A DNA stretch of 64,000 nt from Phaeodactylibacter xiamenensis (GCF_000759025.1 NZ_JPOS01000002.1:1-64000); one strand, 5' to 3'; positions 16,491 through 25,825 are shown, counted from the first letter of the stretch. Made by a program: numbers and translations. The notes: generated from the letters alone by a model not told the origin.

Positions 16491-16763
16491 TTACTCGCCT
16501 GCCAATTCAGGCTCTTCCTCATCTTCTTTGCGGCGGTTGCGCCACCAAATGAAGCCAATCACACCAATAAGCATGTAAGGCGTTGCCAGCATATACAAAA
16601 TGCCGTTATTCAACCCTTTCCCATCGGTGCCTCCATTCTTGAGATTGCTTTCGGCAGACATACGGCACATCGGGCACTGTGCCTGTACATCGGGCGCGGT
16701 AGCTACACTTAAAGTCATGGCTAGCGCAAGGATACTGAATAGCTTGATGATCTTATTTTTCAT
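16491..16763 (-). CDS. Small exported CPMC protein with one membrane helix
   Basis: This 90-residue protein has a signal peptide ending VQAQ, then CPMCRMSAE, a short loop, one membrane helix (LATPYMLIGVIGFIWW) and a basic then acidic tail. The CxxC pair at the start of the mature domain would be periplasmic and could be a thiol or metal site. It is the last gene of the respiratory block, 58 bp after the DUF420 gene, and short CPMC membrane proteins of this type recur beside oxidase genes in Bacteroidota. A role in oxidase assembly is inferred from context only. Confidence 0.65.
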   Translation of the reverse strand: MKNKIIKLFSILALAMTLSVATAPDVQAQCPMCRMSAESNLKNGGTDGKGLNNGILYMLATPYMLIGVIGFIWWRNRRKEDEEEPELAGE

Positions 16764-16821
16764 AATTACTTCCGGTTAAGTCGCATAAAGATAACGTTTC
16801 CCCTGCCATTTACGTTTCCGC

Positions 16822-17397
16822 TTACGGATAATATGGCATTAACATGAGATAAGCCACTGGCCCCGTCACTGCTACATAAAACCAAATGGGCCAGACCCAA
16901 CGGGCCATCTTGCGGTGGCGGTCAAACTGCCCGGTATAGGCCCGGATAAAGGTGAATAAAATAAAAGGCAGGCTAACCGCAGCTAATACAATGTGGGTAA
17001 GCAAAATGATCAGGTAAAAAGTCCGCGTACTGCCTACCGCTGCAAGCTCCTCGGCACTGAGCGAGCCATCACCATCCAAATCTCCGAATATAGTCTCAGG
17101 GGTGGTGAAGTGGTAAGCAACATAGGAAAGCAAAAACAAGACCGACAACCCCAGCGCCACCATCATAGTCTTCCGGTGAGCTTCCACCTGCTTTTGCTTG
17201 ATAAAGTAAAGTGCAATGACCAGGGTGACCGCAGTCAGCGCATTCACGCCGGCATGAAAGGGTGCCAAAAAGCCCAGGTCAACTCCATCGGGCAAAGGAA
17301 TTTTCACCTGCCGCATAACGCCTACCAGAATCAATACGGCTCCCGTGACAATCCATGCGCCGACATTGAGTTTTTTCTCGAGCTGTAAATCTGCCAT
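16822..17397 (-). CDS. DUF420 membrane protein with an EF-hand loop
   Basis: This 191-residue DUF420 protein has five predicted membrane helices and the conserved histidines of the family (HRKTMM, YHFTTP, LTHIVLA, DRHRKMAR). DUF420 proteins are linked to heme-copper oxidase assembly (CtaM-like). Unusually, residues 106-117 form a textbook EF-hand calcium loop, DLDGDGSLSAEE, with acidic residues at positions 1, 3, 5 and 12, Gly at 6 and Leu at 8. It sits in the loop that should face the periplasm. The gene follows the SCO-like gene by 9 bp, so they form one unit. Confidence 0.85.
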   Translation of the reverse strand: MADLQLEKKLNVGAWIVTGAVLILVGVMRQVKIPLPDGVDLGFLAPFHAGVNALTAVTLVIALYFIKQKQVEAHRKTMMVALGLSVLFLLSYVAYHFTTPETIFGDLDGDGSLSAEELAAVGSTRTFYLIILLTHIVLAAVSLPFILFTFIRAYTGQFDRHRKMARWVWPIWFYVAVTGPVAYLMLMPYYP

Positions 17398-17406
17398 TTC
17401 TTGTGC

Positions 17407-18054
17407 TTATTTTTCAGTTTCCCGCTCAAAGATGATATCCGGCTCTTCGATAGGGTGTAAGTTTAGAGTAATGTGCTTTATGAGTAATTTCAAATCTTCT
17501 GCGTTGTTCATATCATAAGTGCTGCGTACCATCGCACTGTCCGCAAAAAATAACCGGGCATTGTCCACCAGGCTACCCGATTGTACGGCGCCGTCAAGTT
17601 TCATCGTTTTCGCAAGTCCGGCTATCTGAGCAGCATCCCCGTGCAAAAAGAAAAACTGCTCGGGGTCTTCTACCTTACTGTCGAGCAACAGCTGCGCTGA
17701 TTCGGCCCGGGTGGCTATATCCGTACCTGCACGGAAAGTCAGGAAGTAAACATCTTTGCGTTCGTCGAACTGCTCTTCCATACGCTGAAGCAGGTCAAAA
17801 TAAGCCTCCTTGTTTGCGCCGGTGTAGAAATGGCCAACGACCAGCTGATCAGCAAAGCGCTCTGCTTTCACAAGAGAGTCGTTGTAATTGACGAGTTCAA
17901 AATCAGCGAGAGGAGCAATATCTTTAAGTTCATTGAGCGCCTGAATCCGGTAGTTTAGCCCCGTTTGCAGGTAGTACCAGGATCCCAGTGGTAAAACAAC
18001 CAACAGTAATAATAAACCGCCGATTTGTATCAGATTCATCTTATTCTTCGCCAT
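17407..18054 (-). CDS. SCO1/SenC-like protein lacking the copper cysteines
   Basis: This 215-residue protein has one N-terminal membrane anchor and a thioredoxin-like periplasmic domain in the position where a SCO copper chaperone is expected. The C-terminal part keeps SCO features (ARLFFADSAMVRSTYD, then a LIKHI helix). At the place of the FTxCxxxCP motif it reads VVGHFYTGANKEAYF, with no cysteine anywhere in the domain. SCO proteins need the CxxxC pair and a His to deliver copper to CuA, so this one probably has a scaffold or other role. It is separated from the subunit IV gene by a hairpin terminator. Confidence 0.75.
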   Translation of the reverse strand: MAKNKMNLIQIGGLLLLLVVLPLGSWYYLQTGLNYRIQALNELKDIAPLADFELVNYNDSLVKAERFADQLVVGHFYTGANKEAYFDLLQRMEEQFDERKDVYFLTFRAGTDIATRAESAQLLLDSKVEDPEQFFFLHGDAAQIAGLAKTMKLDGAVQSGSLVDNARLFFADSAMVRSTYDMNNAEDLKLLIKHITLNLHPIEEPDIIFERETEK

Positions 18055-18126
18055 ATGCTTGTTGTGCTATAGTTTTGAGAAAAACACTGGAAACCGGGGA
18101 TTGTTGAAGGTTGCATCCTATAACAA

Positions 18127-18156
18127 AAGGGTGAGAAAACTAATTTTCTCACCCTT
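18127..18156 (-). terminator. Terminator or attenuator inside the oxidase block
   Basis: A perfect 13 bp stem (18127-18139 with 18144-18156) with a 4-base loop ends in CCCTTTT, reading leftward, then TGTT. It lies between the subunit IV gene and the SCO-like gene. Confidence 0.75.
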
Positions 18157-18197
18157 CAGCAGATGCCTGTCGTACAGGCGTATTAGAACGTAAAAGC

Positions 18198-18629
18198 TTA
18201 ACCTTTGAATTCGATGGTTGCAGCATCCTTCCGGAAACCCTGAAGATCATCTTTCTTCACTTCTTCTACCTTCTCTTTGTCTTTATCTTCGATTTGCTGA
18301 CGGCGCTGCTTCCAGGCTGTTCCTTCCTGGAAAAAAGCAATCAGTGCCCAAACCAGCAGTACAGTAGGCAAAAGCACACTCAGCGCAAGACCTTTCACTT
18401 CGTACCGCATGTGCATGAATTCGTAAATAATGTAGTACGCCTTGTAGAGCGACAGTACGATGAGTACGAGCCCTACCACGTAACCCAGCCAGCTGATATC
18501 TTCCAGCCCGCCGATGACGTGGCCCTTGCCCAGAAGTGAAAAGAATACTTCTATCAAAGTGACCACGGCCAGAAGTACCAGGCCTTTATAAACCAATTTC
18601 TTTGAATCTTCGTAGGATAAGTGTCCCAT
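18198..18629 (-). CDS. ctaF: Cytochrome c oxidase subunit IV
   Basis: This 143-residue protein has three membrane helices (about 16-33, 45-62, 80-99) and a long charged C-terminal tail (KDKEKVEEVKKDDLQ). The pattern fits the prokaryotic subunit IV family that stabilises the CuB end of bacterial heme-copper oxidases. It is preceded closely by the subunit III gene (41 bp). It should be in the cytoplasmic membrane with the tail on the cytoplasmic side. Confidence 0.85.
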   Translation of the reverse strand: MGHLSYEDSKKLVYKGLVLLAVVTLIEVFFSLLGKGHVIGGLEDISWLGYVVGLVLIVLSLYKAYYIIYEFMHMRYEVKGLALSVLLPTVLLVWALIAFFQEGTAWKQRRQQIEDKDKEKVEEVKKDDLQGFRKDAATIEFKG

Positions 18630-18670
18630 TATTGATAGCTATTTTTTTGGGTGAACAACAAAGTGGGTCA

Positions 18671-19612
18671 TTAAAGGAGGTAGAATACCAGGAATACAAA
18701 TACCCACACCAAGTCTACAAAGTGCCAGTACAGACCGATCTTCTCTACCATCTCGTGGCCATTCTTACGGGCCATGTACAAGCCGCTGCCTGCATTGACC
18801 ATAATAATGATCAGGAAGACCACACCCGAAAGTACGTGGAAACCATGGAAACCGGTAATAAAGAAGAATAATGCGCCAAACGCCTTAGGGCCGAATTGCT
18901 GCATTTTCACCTCTCCTGCATCCGGACCGTCTGTTACCAGGTACTTGCGCTGCAGGAAGTTGTCCGAGTTCACAAAGTATCCTGCGTGGTCTCCCTGCGT
19001 GTAGTCATGCTCAGCGTGGTCTCCTTCGCCATGATCCTCACCATGACCAGCACCCGCCTTATGAATCAGATAGCTATCTCCGGCTTCGAATACTTCATCC
19101 GTTTCTTTGCCATTAGCATCCAGATATACGCCAGACTCCACATGTGTTCCGAATGGATTGACATTCACCGTCATATGCTCTGTAGCAATCAGGTTAGTCC
19201 ATTCCCATGCCTGACAGCTTAGGAAGCCAATACCGCCAATAATAGTCAGCAGCATCCAGAAAACAACCCCGTTTTTGTTCTCACGGTGCCCTTCCTGCAC
19301 GGCACGTACCATCGTCACGGAGCTGATGATCAGCAGGAATGACATGATCGTTACGAAAATCAGCGGAGCGTGATGTACGCCGAATGGCGCTGTTGAGAAA
19401 ACGAAGTCAGGAACAGGCCAGGTCGGGCTGCTGAAACGCAACGCACCGTATGCAATAAGGAAACCTGCAAACGTAAAAGCATCAGAAAGCAGGAAATACC
19501 ACATCATCAGCTTGCCATAGCTCGCCTTAAATGGCGCTTCACCTCCATCCCAGGAGGAACCGCCCTGATTGTCCAAATCCTGTTTTTCCATTACGGAATC
19601 TGTTGTCGCCAT
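18671..19612 (-). CDS. Cytochrome c oxidase subunit III, with His-rich insertion
   Basis: This 313-residue heme-copper oxidase subunit III has the family motifs FHGFHVLSG and YWHFVDLVWVFVFLVFYLL at the C-terminus. An insertion of about 100 residues between membrane helices 4 and 5 is rich in His, Asp, Glu and Gly (GAGHGEDHGEGDHAEHDY). It makes the protein longer than the usual 190-260 residues. The insertion should face the periplasm and could bind metal. It is one of two subunit III genes in the operon. Confidence 0.9.
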   Translation of the reverse strand: MATTDSVMEKQDLDNQGGSSWDGGEAPFKASYGKLMMWYFLLSDAFTFAGFLIAYGALRFSSPTWPVPDFVFSTAPFGVHHAPLIFVTIMSFLLIISSVTMVRAVQEGHRENKNGVVFWMLLTIIGGIGFLSCQAWEWTNLIATEHMTVNVNPFGTHVESGVYLDANGKETDEVFEAGDSYLIHKAGAGHGEDHGEGDHAEHDYTQGDHAGYFVNSDNFLQRKYLVTDGPDAGEVKMQQFGPKAFGALFFFITGFHGFHVLSGVVFLIIIMVNAGSGLYMARKNGHEMVEKIGLYWHFVDLVWVFVFLVFYLL

Positions 19613-19651
19613 CGGTCTTATCTATTTTGTTTGTTTCAGTTGTAGTTGAGA

Positions 19652-20233
19652 TTAAGACTGCTGCAGGGTAAAAAATACCAGCAGGTACACCCACAGAAAG
19701 TCTACAAAATGCCAATAGATTAATGTCATTTCAAAACGCAGCTTCCGGGCGGGTGTCACCTTATGCGTTAAAGCAAAAGCGTGAATGATCGCCACAATTA
19801 AAGCTGCTATCCCACCCAGTATATGCGCGGCATGAACACCGGAGATCACATACACAAAGGAGCCGGAAGGGTTGGTAGTAAGCTCCACACCAATAGCGGT
19901 GAGCGTCTGCCACCCCTGATACTGCAAAGCTAAGAAAGCCAGCCCCAAAATTAAAGTAAACACCAGCAATACTCGGTAAGCCTGCGTTTTACCCCGCTTA
20001 AACGCAAGGTAAGAGCCGTGCACTGTTGCACTGCTCAGCAGAATAACTAACGTATTAATATAGAAAATGTCCGGTAAACGGAACTCCAGCCAGTTGCCCG
20101 CTGCCTGACGCACAATATAGGCGCTTGTGAAAGCAGCAAACATCATCAAAATACTCGCACAGGCTACGCCTAATGCAAATTTCTTGGGATGGATTTTACT
20201 TCTTGTATATTCAGTTGCCACAGTTGCATTCAT
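19652..20233 (-). CDS. Heme-copper oxidase subunit III (second copy)
   Basis: This 193-residue protein has five hydrophobic helices and the subunit III signature at both ends: HPKKFALGVACASI near the start and MTLIYWHFVDFLWVYLLVFF at the end, plus the internal GVHAAHILGGI. It lacks the long insertion of its partner. Two subunit III genes side by side are common in this kind of Bacteroidota oxidase operon; one may take the place of the first two helices missing from the other. It is 8 bp downstream of heme O synthase. Confidence 0.9.
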   Translation of the reverse strand: MNATVATEYTRSKIHPKKFALGVACASILMMFAAFTSAYIVRQAAGNWLEFRLPDIFYINTLVILLSSATVHGSYLAFKRGKTQAYRVLLVFTLILGLAFLALQYQGWQTLTAIGVELTTNPSGSFVYVISGVHAAHILGGIAALIVAIIHAFALTHKVTPARKLRFEMTLIYWHFVDFLWVYLLVFFTLQQS

Positions 20234-20241
20234 AATTAAAC

Positions 20242-21135
20242 CTAAATTTTATCTGCAAAAAAGGCTAATAGTGAAACAGGAATGTACAGAAAAGAAAAGA
20301 ACATCAGCATCAAGGCTGACTTCCGGTTCGCTTTACGGTAAAAATTCCAGCTAAATCCTGCGTAAGCCAGGGATAAAACAACGACAATCCCGGCAGATAC
20401 CACGCCGCTAACACCCATCCAGTAGGGAAACACCCCTACCGGCACGAGGCAAAGCGCAAAAATAAAAGATTGCAGCGCGATCGAACGATCTGGCTGCTGC
20501 CCGCTCTTGGGCACCAACTTATAGCCTGCTTTGTCGTAATCCTCAAACCCAAGCCAGCCAATAGACCAGAAGTGAGGGAACTGCCATAGAAACTGCAGTG
20601 TGAACAGGCTTAGCGCCAAAGGCGTAAGCGTACCCTGTGCCGCCACACAACCAATAAGCGTAGGCAATGCACCGGGTATAGCCCCAACAAAAACCGCAAC
20701 GGGTGAAATGCGCTTGAGCGGGGTATAAAGAAAAGCATACAGCACCAGCGAAAACGTCCCAAAAAACGCCGCCCATGGATTGAACATCGCTAGCAGGGTG
20801 ATGCCAAACAAACTCTGAAGCCCGGCAAACATCACCGCCTCTGAGACGGTCATGCGCCCTGCTGCCAAAGGACGGTCAGCCGTACGCTTCATCAAACGGT
20901 CGTAATCTTTTTCAAGTACCTGATTCAGTGTATTTGCTGCACCAGTTACTAAAAAACCGCCTGCAGCAAGAATAGCTACAGCTCCCCAGTGTAAAACATC
21001 CGCTGCAATAGCGAAAGCCACTACTGACGAAAATACAACAGTAAGGGTCAGGCGGAACTTTACCAGCATGTGGTAGTCCTTTACCTTACGCAGCACCAGG
21101 CCGCCCCAACTTAACTGTTCTGCTTTAGTAGACAC
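20242..21135 (-). CDS. ctaB: Protoheme IX farnesyltransferase (heme O synthase)
   Basis: This 297-residue UbiA-superfamily prenyltransferase attaches farnesyl to heme b to make heme O, the precursor of heme A for the oxidase. It shows nine hydrophobic helices and both Asp-rich motifs: NTLNQVLEKDYDRLMKRT near residue 66 and the YDKAGYKLVPK region near residue 180. RTADRPLAAGRM is also typical. Length is normal. Its place between subunits I and III is the usual Bacteroidota oxidase layout. Confidence 0.95.
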   Translation of the reverse strand: MSTKAEQLSWGGLVLRKVKDYHMLVKFRLTLTVVFSSVVAFAIAADVLHWGAVAILAAGGFLVTGAANTLNQVLEKDYDRLMKRTADRPLAAGRMTVSEAVMFAGLQSLFGITLLAMFNPWAAFFGTFSLVLYAFLYTPLKRISPVAVFVGAIPGALPTLIGCVAAQGTLTPLALSLFTLQFLWQFPHFWSIGWLGFEDYDKAGYKLVPKSGQQPDRSIALQSFIFALCLVPVGVFPYWMGVSGVVSAGIVVVLSLAYAGFSWNFYRKANRKSALMLMFFSFLYIPVSLLAFFADKI

Positions 21136-21231
21136 GTCTGCACCTATTGTATTACAGGAGGTAAACCCCGTACTTGAAGGTTACCTCCTGCAAAGTGAAT
21201 TTATAATTTTAGCTTTTCTGCTGACCTTGGA

Positions 21232-23088
21232 TTAATGCTCATCCTTAGATTCATCAGCGCCAACCGGCTGAATCTGTGGAATGAAATCCTTGCCATCCTT
21301 ACCGTAGTCATACGCCCAGCGCTGAACAGTTGGAATCTTGCCAGGCCAGTTGCCGTGGATGCCCTCGATTGGAGTTGTCCATTCCAGTGTGGAAGCTTTC
21401 CATGGGTTGCGGTCGGTCATCTTCTTACCTTTCCAGATGCTGTAGAAAAAGTTCACTACAAACAACAGCTGGAAGCCAAAGGTGATAATCGCAGCTACCG
21501 TAATAAACTGATTCATCAAATCGAAAGAACCAAAGGCGGCGAAGCTGTCAAAACGGTAGTAACGACGTGGCACACCTGCCATACCGAGGTAGTGCATTGG
21601 CCAGAATACCGCGTAGGCACCGACAATCGTACCCCAGAAGTGCAACTTACCAAGCGTCTCGTTCATGAAACGGCCGTACATCTTTGGGAACCAGTTGTAG
21701 ATACCCGCGAACATACCAAAGAATGCGGCAACCCCCATCACGATGTGGAAGTGAGCAACAACGAAGTAAGTATCGTGCAGCTGAATGTCAATGGCGGAGT
21801 TACCCAGGAAAATACCTGTCAAACCACCAGAGATAAACATGGATACGAAACCAATGGCAAATAAGCTGGCAGAGTTAAAGCGGACGTTACCGCCATAGAG
21901 GGTTGCAATCCAGTTGAACACCTTTACTGCTGATGGCACTGCAATAATCAAGGTGAAAATCACGAAGAAATTCGAGATGAATGGATTCACACCTGACATA
22001 AACATGTGGTGCGCCCACACAATAAAGGACAGGAAGGCAATTGCCAAAATAGAGTAAACCATCGCCTTGTATCCGAAGATCGGCTTACGGGAGTGTACGG
22101 AAAGTACTTCTGATACGATACCCATCGCCGGCAGAATGATGATGTATACCTCCGGGTGGCCCAGGAACCAGAATAAGTGCTGATACAAAATCGGGCTGCC
22201 ACCTACATGGTCAAGTGCCTGTCCACCAATGAAAATTTCGCTAAGGAAGAAGCTCGTTCCAAGGCTGCGGTCAAAAGTAACCAACAGGAATGCAGATACC
22301 AGAACGGGGAACGAAAGCAGACCAATGATGGCGGTAATGAAAAACGCCCAGATGGTCAGTGGCATACGCCACATGCTCATACCCTTGGTACGCATGTTCA
22401 GAACGGTGGTGATGTAGTTAATACCACCAAGCAGTACCGAAACTACAAAGAAGACAAGGCTTACAATCCATAGTGTCATACCTGCCCCGGAACCACTGGA
22501 GGCTTGAGGCAGCGCACTCAACGGCGGGTAAGCCGTCCAACCGCCTGCAAACGGCCCTGTATTCAGGAACAAAGAGAAAAACATGACCACTCCTGCCAGG
22601 AAAAAGAACCAGTAGGAAAGCATGTTCATGAATGGGGAAGCCATATCCCTTGCACCAATCTGCAACGGAATAAGCAGGTTGGAGAATGTGCCACTCAGAC
22701 CGGCTGTCAATACAAAGAATACCAGTATGGTACCGTGCATCGTTACCAGTGCATAGTAGAATTCAGGTGCCAGTGAGCCAATGCCCGCATCATTTACGGT
22801 AATCCATTTGCCCAGTACCGGCTTCAGCCATGCCATATTTTCCTCCGGGAAACCCAGCTGAAGACGGAAAACGAGAGACATCAGACCACCAATAATCGCC
22901 CAAAACATACCTGTGATCAGGAACTGTTTTGCGATCATCTTGTGATCCTGACTGAAAAAGTAAGTCGTTACAAAATTAGATTGAAATTTATCGCCGTGGT
23001 GATGATCATGAAAGTGATCATCGTAACCGTACTCTTCGATCAAAAGATCGTCTTCGTGTACTAGCGGCTTATCTGCAACATTAGCCAT
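21232..23088 (-). CDS. coxA: Cytochrome c oxidase subunit I
   Basis: This 618-residue catalytic subunit has the binuclear-centre motif FLGHPEVYIIILPAMG near residue 310, which holds the CuB histidine, the proton-channel Glu and the cross-linked Tyr, so it is an A-type oxidase. HDTYFVVAHFHIVMG provides heme ligands. Membrane helices are numerous and typical. The N-terminus adds a short His/Asp-rich stretch (DDHFHDHHHGDKF) at about residues 22-35, not part of the standard core. The gene follows subunit II by 79 bp in the same operon. Confidence 0.97.
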   Translation of the reverse strand: MANVADKPLVHEDDLLIEEYGYDDHFHDHHHGDKFQSNFVTTYFFSQDHKMIAKQFLITGMFWAIIGGLMSLVFRLQLGFPEENMAWLKPVLGKWITVNDAGIGSLAPEFYYALVTMHGTILVFFVLTAGLSGTFSNLLIPLQIGARDMASPFMNMLSYWFFFLAGVVMFFSLFLNTGPFAGGWTAYPPLSALPQASSGSGAGMTLWIVSLVFFVVSVLLGGINYITTVLNMRTKGMSMWRMPLTIWAFFITAIIGLLSFPVLVSAFLLVTFDRSLGTSFFLSEIFIGGQALDHVGGSPILYQHLFWFLGHPEVYIIILPAMGIVSEVLSVHSRKPIFGYKAMVYSILAIAFLSFIVWAHHMFMSGVNPFISNFFVIFTLIIAVPSAVKVFNWIATLYGGNVRFNSASLFAIGFVSMFISGGLTGIFLGNSAIDIQLHDTYFVVAHFHIVMGVAAFFGMFAGIYNWFPKMYGRFMNETLGKLHFWGTIVGAYAVFWPMHYLGMAGVPRRYYRFDSFAAFGSFDLMNQFITVAAIITFGFQLLFVVNFFYSIWKGKKMTDRNPWKASTLEWTTPIEGIHGNWPGKIPTVQRWAYDYGKDGKDFIPQIQPVGADESKDEH

Positions 23089-23167
23089 CTGCTGAAAAAT
23101 TTTATTGTTATCCGTTCTAATCGTTGTTGTATTGCTTTAACACAAATGCATGATTCTTGTTCCGAAA

Positions 23168-24343
23168 TTATTCGGCAGAACCTTCGCCCTCAGGAGTATC
23201 TCCCTCAACCGGGCTCGCGTCTGTGAGTTCGGGCTCCTCTTCCACTGCTTCTGAAGCGAAAGGATCGTCCTCTGTGCCTTTGATGGTAGACTCGTAGTAA
23301 GACTGCTGCTCAGAAAGCCAGTTCTTGTACTCTGCTTCTGAAACAATACGTACCGCACGGCGCATCGCATAGTGACCTTTGCCACAAAGCTCCGCACAAG
23401 CCAGCTCAAAGTTGAAGTCTTCAAACTTTGTCGGGCCTTCAGGGTCCTCAGGATCCAGAGGTGCATGCCACTCCGGGTATTGAGGTTCTCCGCGGTCATT
23501 CAGAGCACCAAGCTTCGCACGGTACTCCTCTGTAGTCGTTGTCGGAGTGAAAACAAAGTAAGTCGGCATACCTGGCACAGCATCCATTTTCACACGGAAG
23601 TGCGGCAGGTAAAAGTTGTGTAAAACGTCGCGGGAGGTAATCCGCACACGTACTTTCTTGCCTACCGGCAGTACAATTTCGCTTGGGTGGAAGTCGTCGA
23701 GGTTCTTCTCGTCTGACCATACCTGCCCAAGTGGGTTGGTTGCGGAAATCATCTTGTAATCCCGGGCACCGAGCTTTCCGTCAGGGCCAGGGTAGCGCAG
23801 GTGCCAGGCAAACTGATAACCTGTCGCTTCGATTTCGATGTAGTCTTCACCTTCTTCCACGTCCGCCATCACATCGTTCCAGGCATCCAGACCGCCCACT
23901 ACGAGAAAGGTCATCACTACCGCAGGGATAGCGGTCCAGATCACCTCAAGGCGGTTGTTGTGCGAAATGTACTCTGCCTTTGAGCCACGGCGTGCGCGGT
24001 ACTTGTAAGCAAAGTAGAATAGCAGTATCTGTGTGATGAAGAATACAATGCCCGTGAAGAACAGTGTGATATTAAAAATGTAATCAATGCTGCTACCGTG
24101 AGCAGAAGCAGATTCATTAGGACCATACCATAGCATGCTGTCCTTATAATAAATGGCAGACACGGTACAAGCCAGAAGGAACACAATCATGAAAATCATG
24201 GAGTAGCCCGCCTGTGTACGGTTGGTCCGCTCCTGTGCTTCCTCTTCACCGCGAATTTTACCCGCCAGCTCTGTCACCTTGCCGATCTGAACGACAATAA
24301 TGCCAATTAGAATAACGCAAAGTAGTACGAATAAAGCAGTCAT
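23168..24343 (-). CDS. coxB: Cytochrome c oxidase subunit II
   Basis: This 391-residue CuA subunit has the site CAELCGKGHYAM with Cys316, Cys320, His324 and Met327, plus an upstream His in VLHNFYLPHF (His242). Electron-entry residues are in ATGYQFAWHLRYPG. It has an extra hydrophobic segment at the N-terminus before the usual membrane helices, and no fused cytochrome c domain. The C-terminal 45 residues are acidic and low in complexity. Electrons should arrive from the cytochrome domains of ActA or ActE. Confidence 0.95.
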   Translation of the reverse strand: MTALFVLLCVILIGIIVVQIGKVTELAGKIRGEEEAQERTNRTQAGYSMIFMIVFLLACTVSAIYYKDSMLWYGPNESASAHGSSIDYIFNITLFFTGIVFFITQILLFYFAYKYRARRGSKAEYISHNNRLEVIWTAIPAVVMTFLVVGGLDAWNDVMADVEEGEDYIEIEATGYQFAWHLRYPGPDGKLGARDYKMISATNPLGQVWSDEKNLDDFHPSEIVLPVGKKVRVRITSRDVLHNFYLPHFRVKMDAVPGMPTYFVFTPTTTTEEYRAKLGALNDRGEPQYPEWHAPLDPEDPEGPTKFEDFNFELACAELCGKGHYAMRRAVRIVSEAEYKNWLSEQQSYYESTIKGTEDDPFASEAVEEEPELTDASPVEGDTPEGEGSAE

Positions 24344-24499
24344 TATTCTTTATCTGATTTTGTGTGTAATCAATTCTTCTTTCGCTGTTGCTAAAATACA
24401 CTCATTCAACAGCTTTACCCCCGTTTCTGATTTCAGACTAATTTTGTTTAGAACCAGTCTAAATAAACCGGGTTTTGCAGTTCTTGCTGAACTACATTT

Positions 24500-25825
24500 T
24501 TAGTGCGCCTCTTCCCCGTGCAGCTCTACATGATGGTGCAGGGACTCCTCGAGGTAAGGATCGTTCTTTGGTGTCAGCGGTGCTTTAGACAGCTGATTCA
24601 AAATTACATAGATGAACAAAGCCAAAAAGCCCAGCATCGTTCCCAGTTCAAGCAAGCCAGGGATGGTAAAGCCCATCTCGAATGGCATAGCGTGCATAGC
24701 TGCTTCGGTGTGCCCGGCAAGCTCTGCGCCGTGCTCTGCTCCATGGTGCGCACCTTCACCTCCGTGATGCTCCATCGCATGCATGGCAGTCAGTCGTGCA
24801 CCAGGCTTGATCATCTGGAAGAAATCCCACCAGTGACCAAAGAAAACCACAACAGATGCAAAAACCATAGTACCGTACTTACGTTTGGTGTCATTGCGCA
24901 TCAGTACAAAGAAAGGCGCAATGAAGTTCAGCAGCAGGTTACCGTAGAAAAGCACAGGGTAGTTCTCCTGCCGCTCCTGGAAGTATACAGTTTCCTCACC
25001 GACGTTGCCGTACCAAATCAGCATGTACTGAGAGAACCATAGGTAGGTCCAAAAGATACTGAACGCAAACAGGTACTTACCGAGGTCATGCAGGTGCTCC
25101 TGCGTAACGTTCTGCAGATAGCCTTTGCCCTTCAGGTAGGCAATCAGTACAATAGTGGAAGCCATTGCTGCCACGAACCAGCTCGCCCCGGTGTACCACG
25201 CAAACAGCGTAGAGTACCAGTGGGCATCAATGGACATAATCCAAAGCCAGATTACCGCTGCACTGGAGAATCCTGCAATAGGAAGGAATGCGGCTGAATA
25301 AATCCGGATTTTACGGTGGTGCTCATAAGAAGCATCCCCGTTTTTATCCTCATCGAGAGACAGCTGCCGCATTTTCCAGGCAAAAAAGATCCAAATGCCC
25401 ATGATGATGATCGTTCCGGCAGAGAACCAGGTGAGGTTCAAAAAGCCAGACTTCCCATTCAGGATCGGATCATTAGCCACTTCCGATGCATCGGTCCAGT
25501 GATACAGGTGGTGCATGTGACCTACTGTGGCAATTACCACAACTGCCATCAAAATTAAGCCCGGTATCAAAAACATGGAATATGCTTCCCAAATACGCTT
25601 AATCAATGTATGCCAGCCAGCTAGTGCTGTTGTAAAGGCAGACAGGATAAAAAGCGACATCAATGCAATACCCGTAAAGAAAACGGAATTGTGCAGGTAG
25701 TTCGTCCAGAAACGGGTATGGAACATATCGTCACCAAAAAAGGTGATGATCATGCACAACAAACCCAGCCCCATGAACCCAAAAAGGACGTTCCGCTGAT
25801 TGCCAGTAATCGTGAATTGGTCCAT
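24500..25825 (-). CDS. actF: Alternative complex III subunit ActF
   Basis: This 441-residue membrane protein of the ActC/ActF (NrfD-like) family has about ten hydrophobic helices with YSMFLIPGLILMAVVVI and FSQYMLIWYGNVGEE near the quinone side. The protein anchors the complex and contributes to quinone binding and possibly proton transfer. It carries two His-rich stretches: AMEHHGGEGAHHGAEHG around residue 355 and EESLHHHVELHGEEAH at the C-terminus. The gene is the last of actA-F and is followed by the oxidase genes. Confidence 0.9.
   Translation of the reverse strand: MDQFTITGNQRNVLFGFMGLGLLCMIITFFGDDMFHTRFWTNYLHNSVFFTGIALMSLFILSAFTTALAGWHTLIKRIWEAYSMFLIPGLILMAVVVIATVGHMHHLYHWTDASEVANDPILNGKSGFLNLTWFSAGTIIIMGIWIFFAWKMRQLSLDEDKNGDASYEHHRKIRIYSAAFLPIAGFSSAAVIWLWIMSIDAHWYSTLFAWYTGASWFVAAMASTIVLIAYLKGKGYLQNVTQEHLHDLGKYLFAFSIFWTYLWFSQYMLIWYGNVGEETVYFQERQENYPVLFYGNLLLNFIAPFFVLMRNDTKRKYGTMVFASVVVFFGHWWDFFQMIKPGARLTAMHAMEHHGGEGAHHGAEHGAELAGHTEAAMHAMPFEMGFTIPGLLELGTMLGFLALFIYVILNQLSKAPLTPKNDPYLEESLHHHVELHGEEAH

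Noticed and set aside
18127-18156. attC-like site in the oxidase block
   Set aside because: A short perfect stem with a 4-base loop and T-rich flank; no attC cores. It is a terminator.
21235-22776. Long antisense frames opposite cytochrome oxidase subunit I
   Set aside because: Shadow frames of a strongly conserved gene; products have no recognisable domain.
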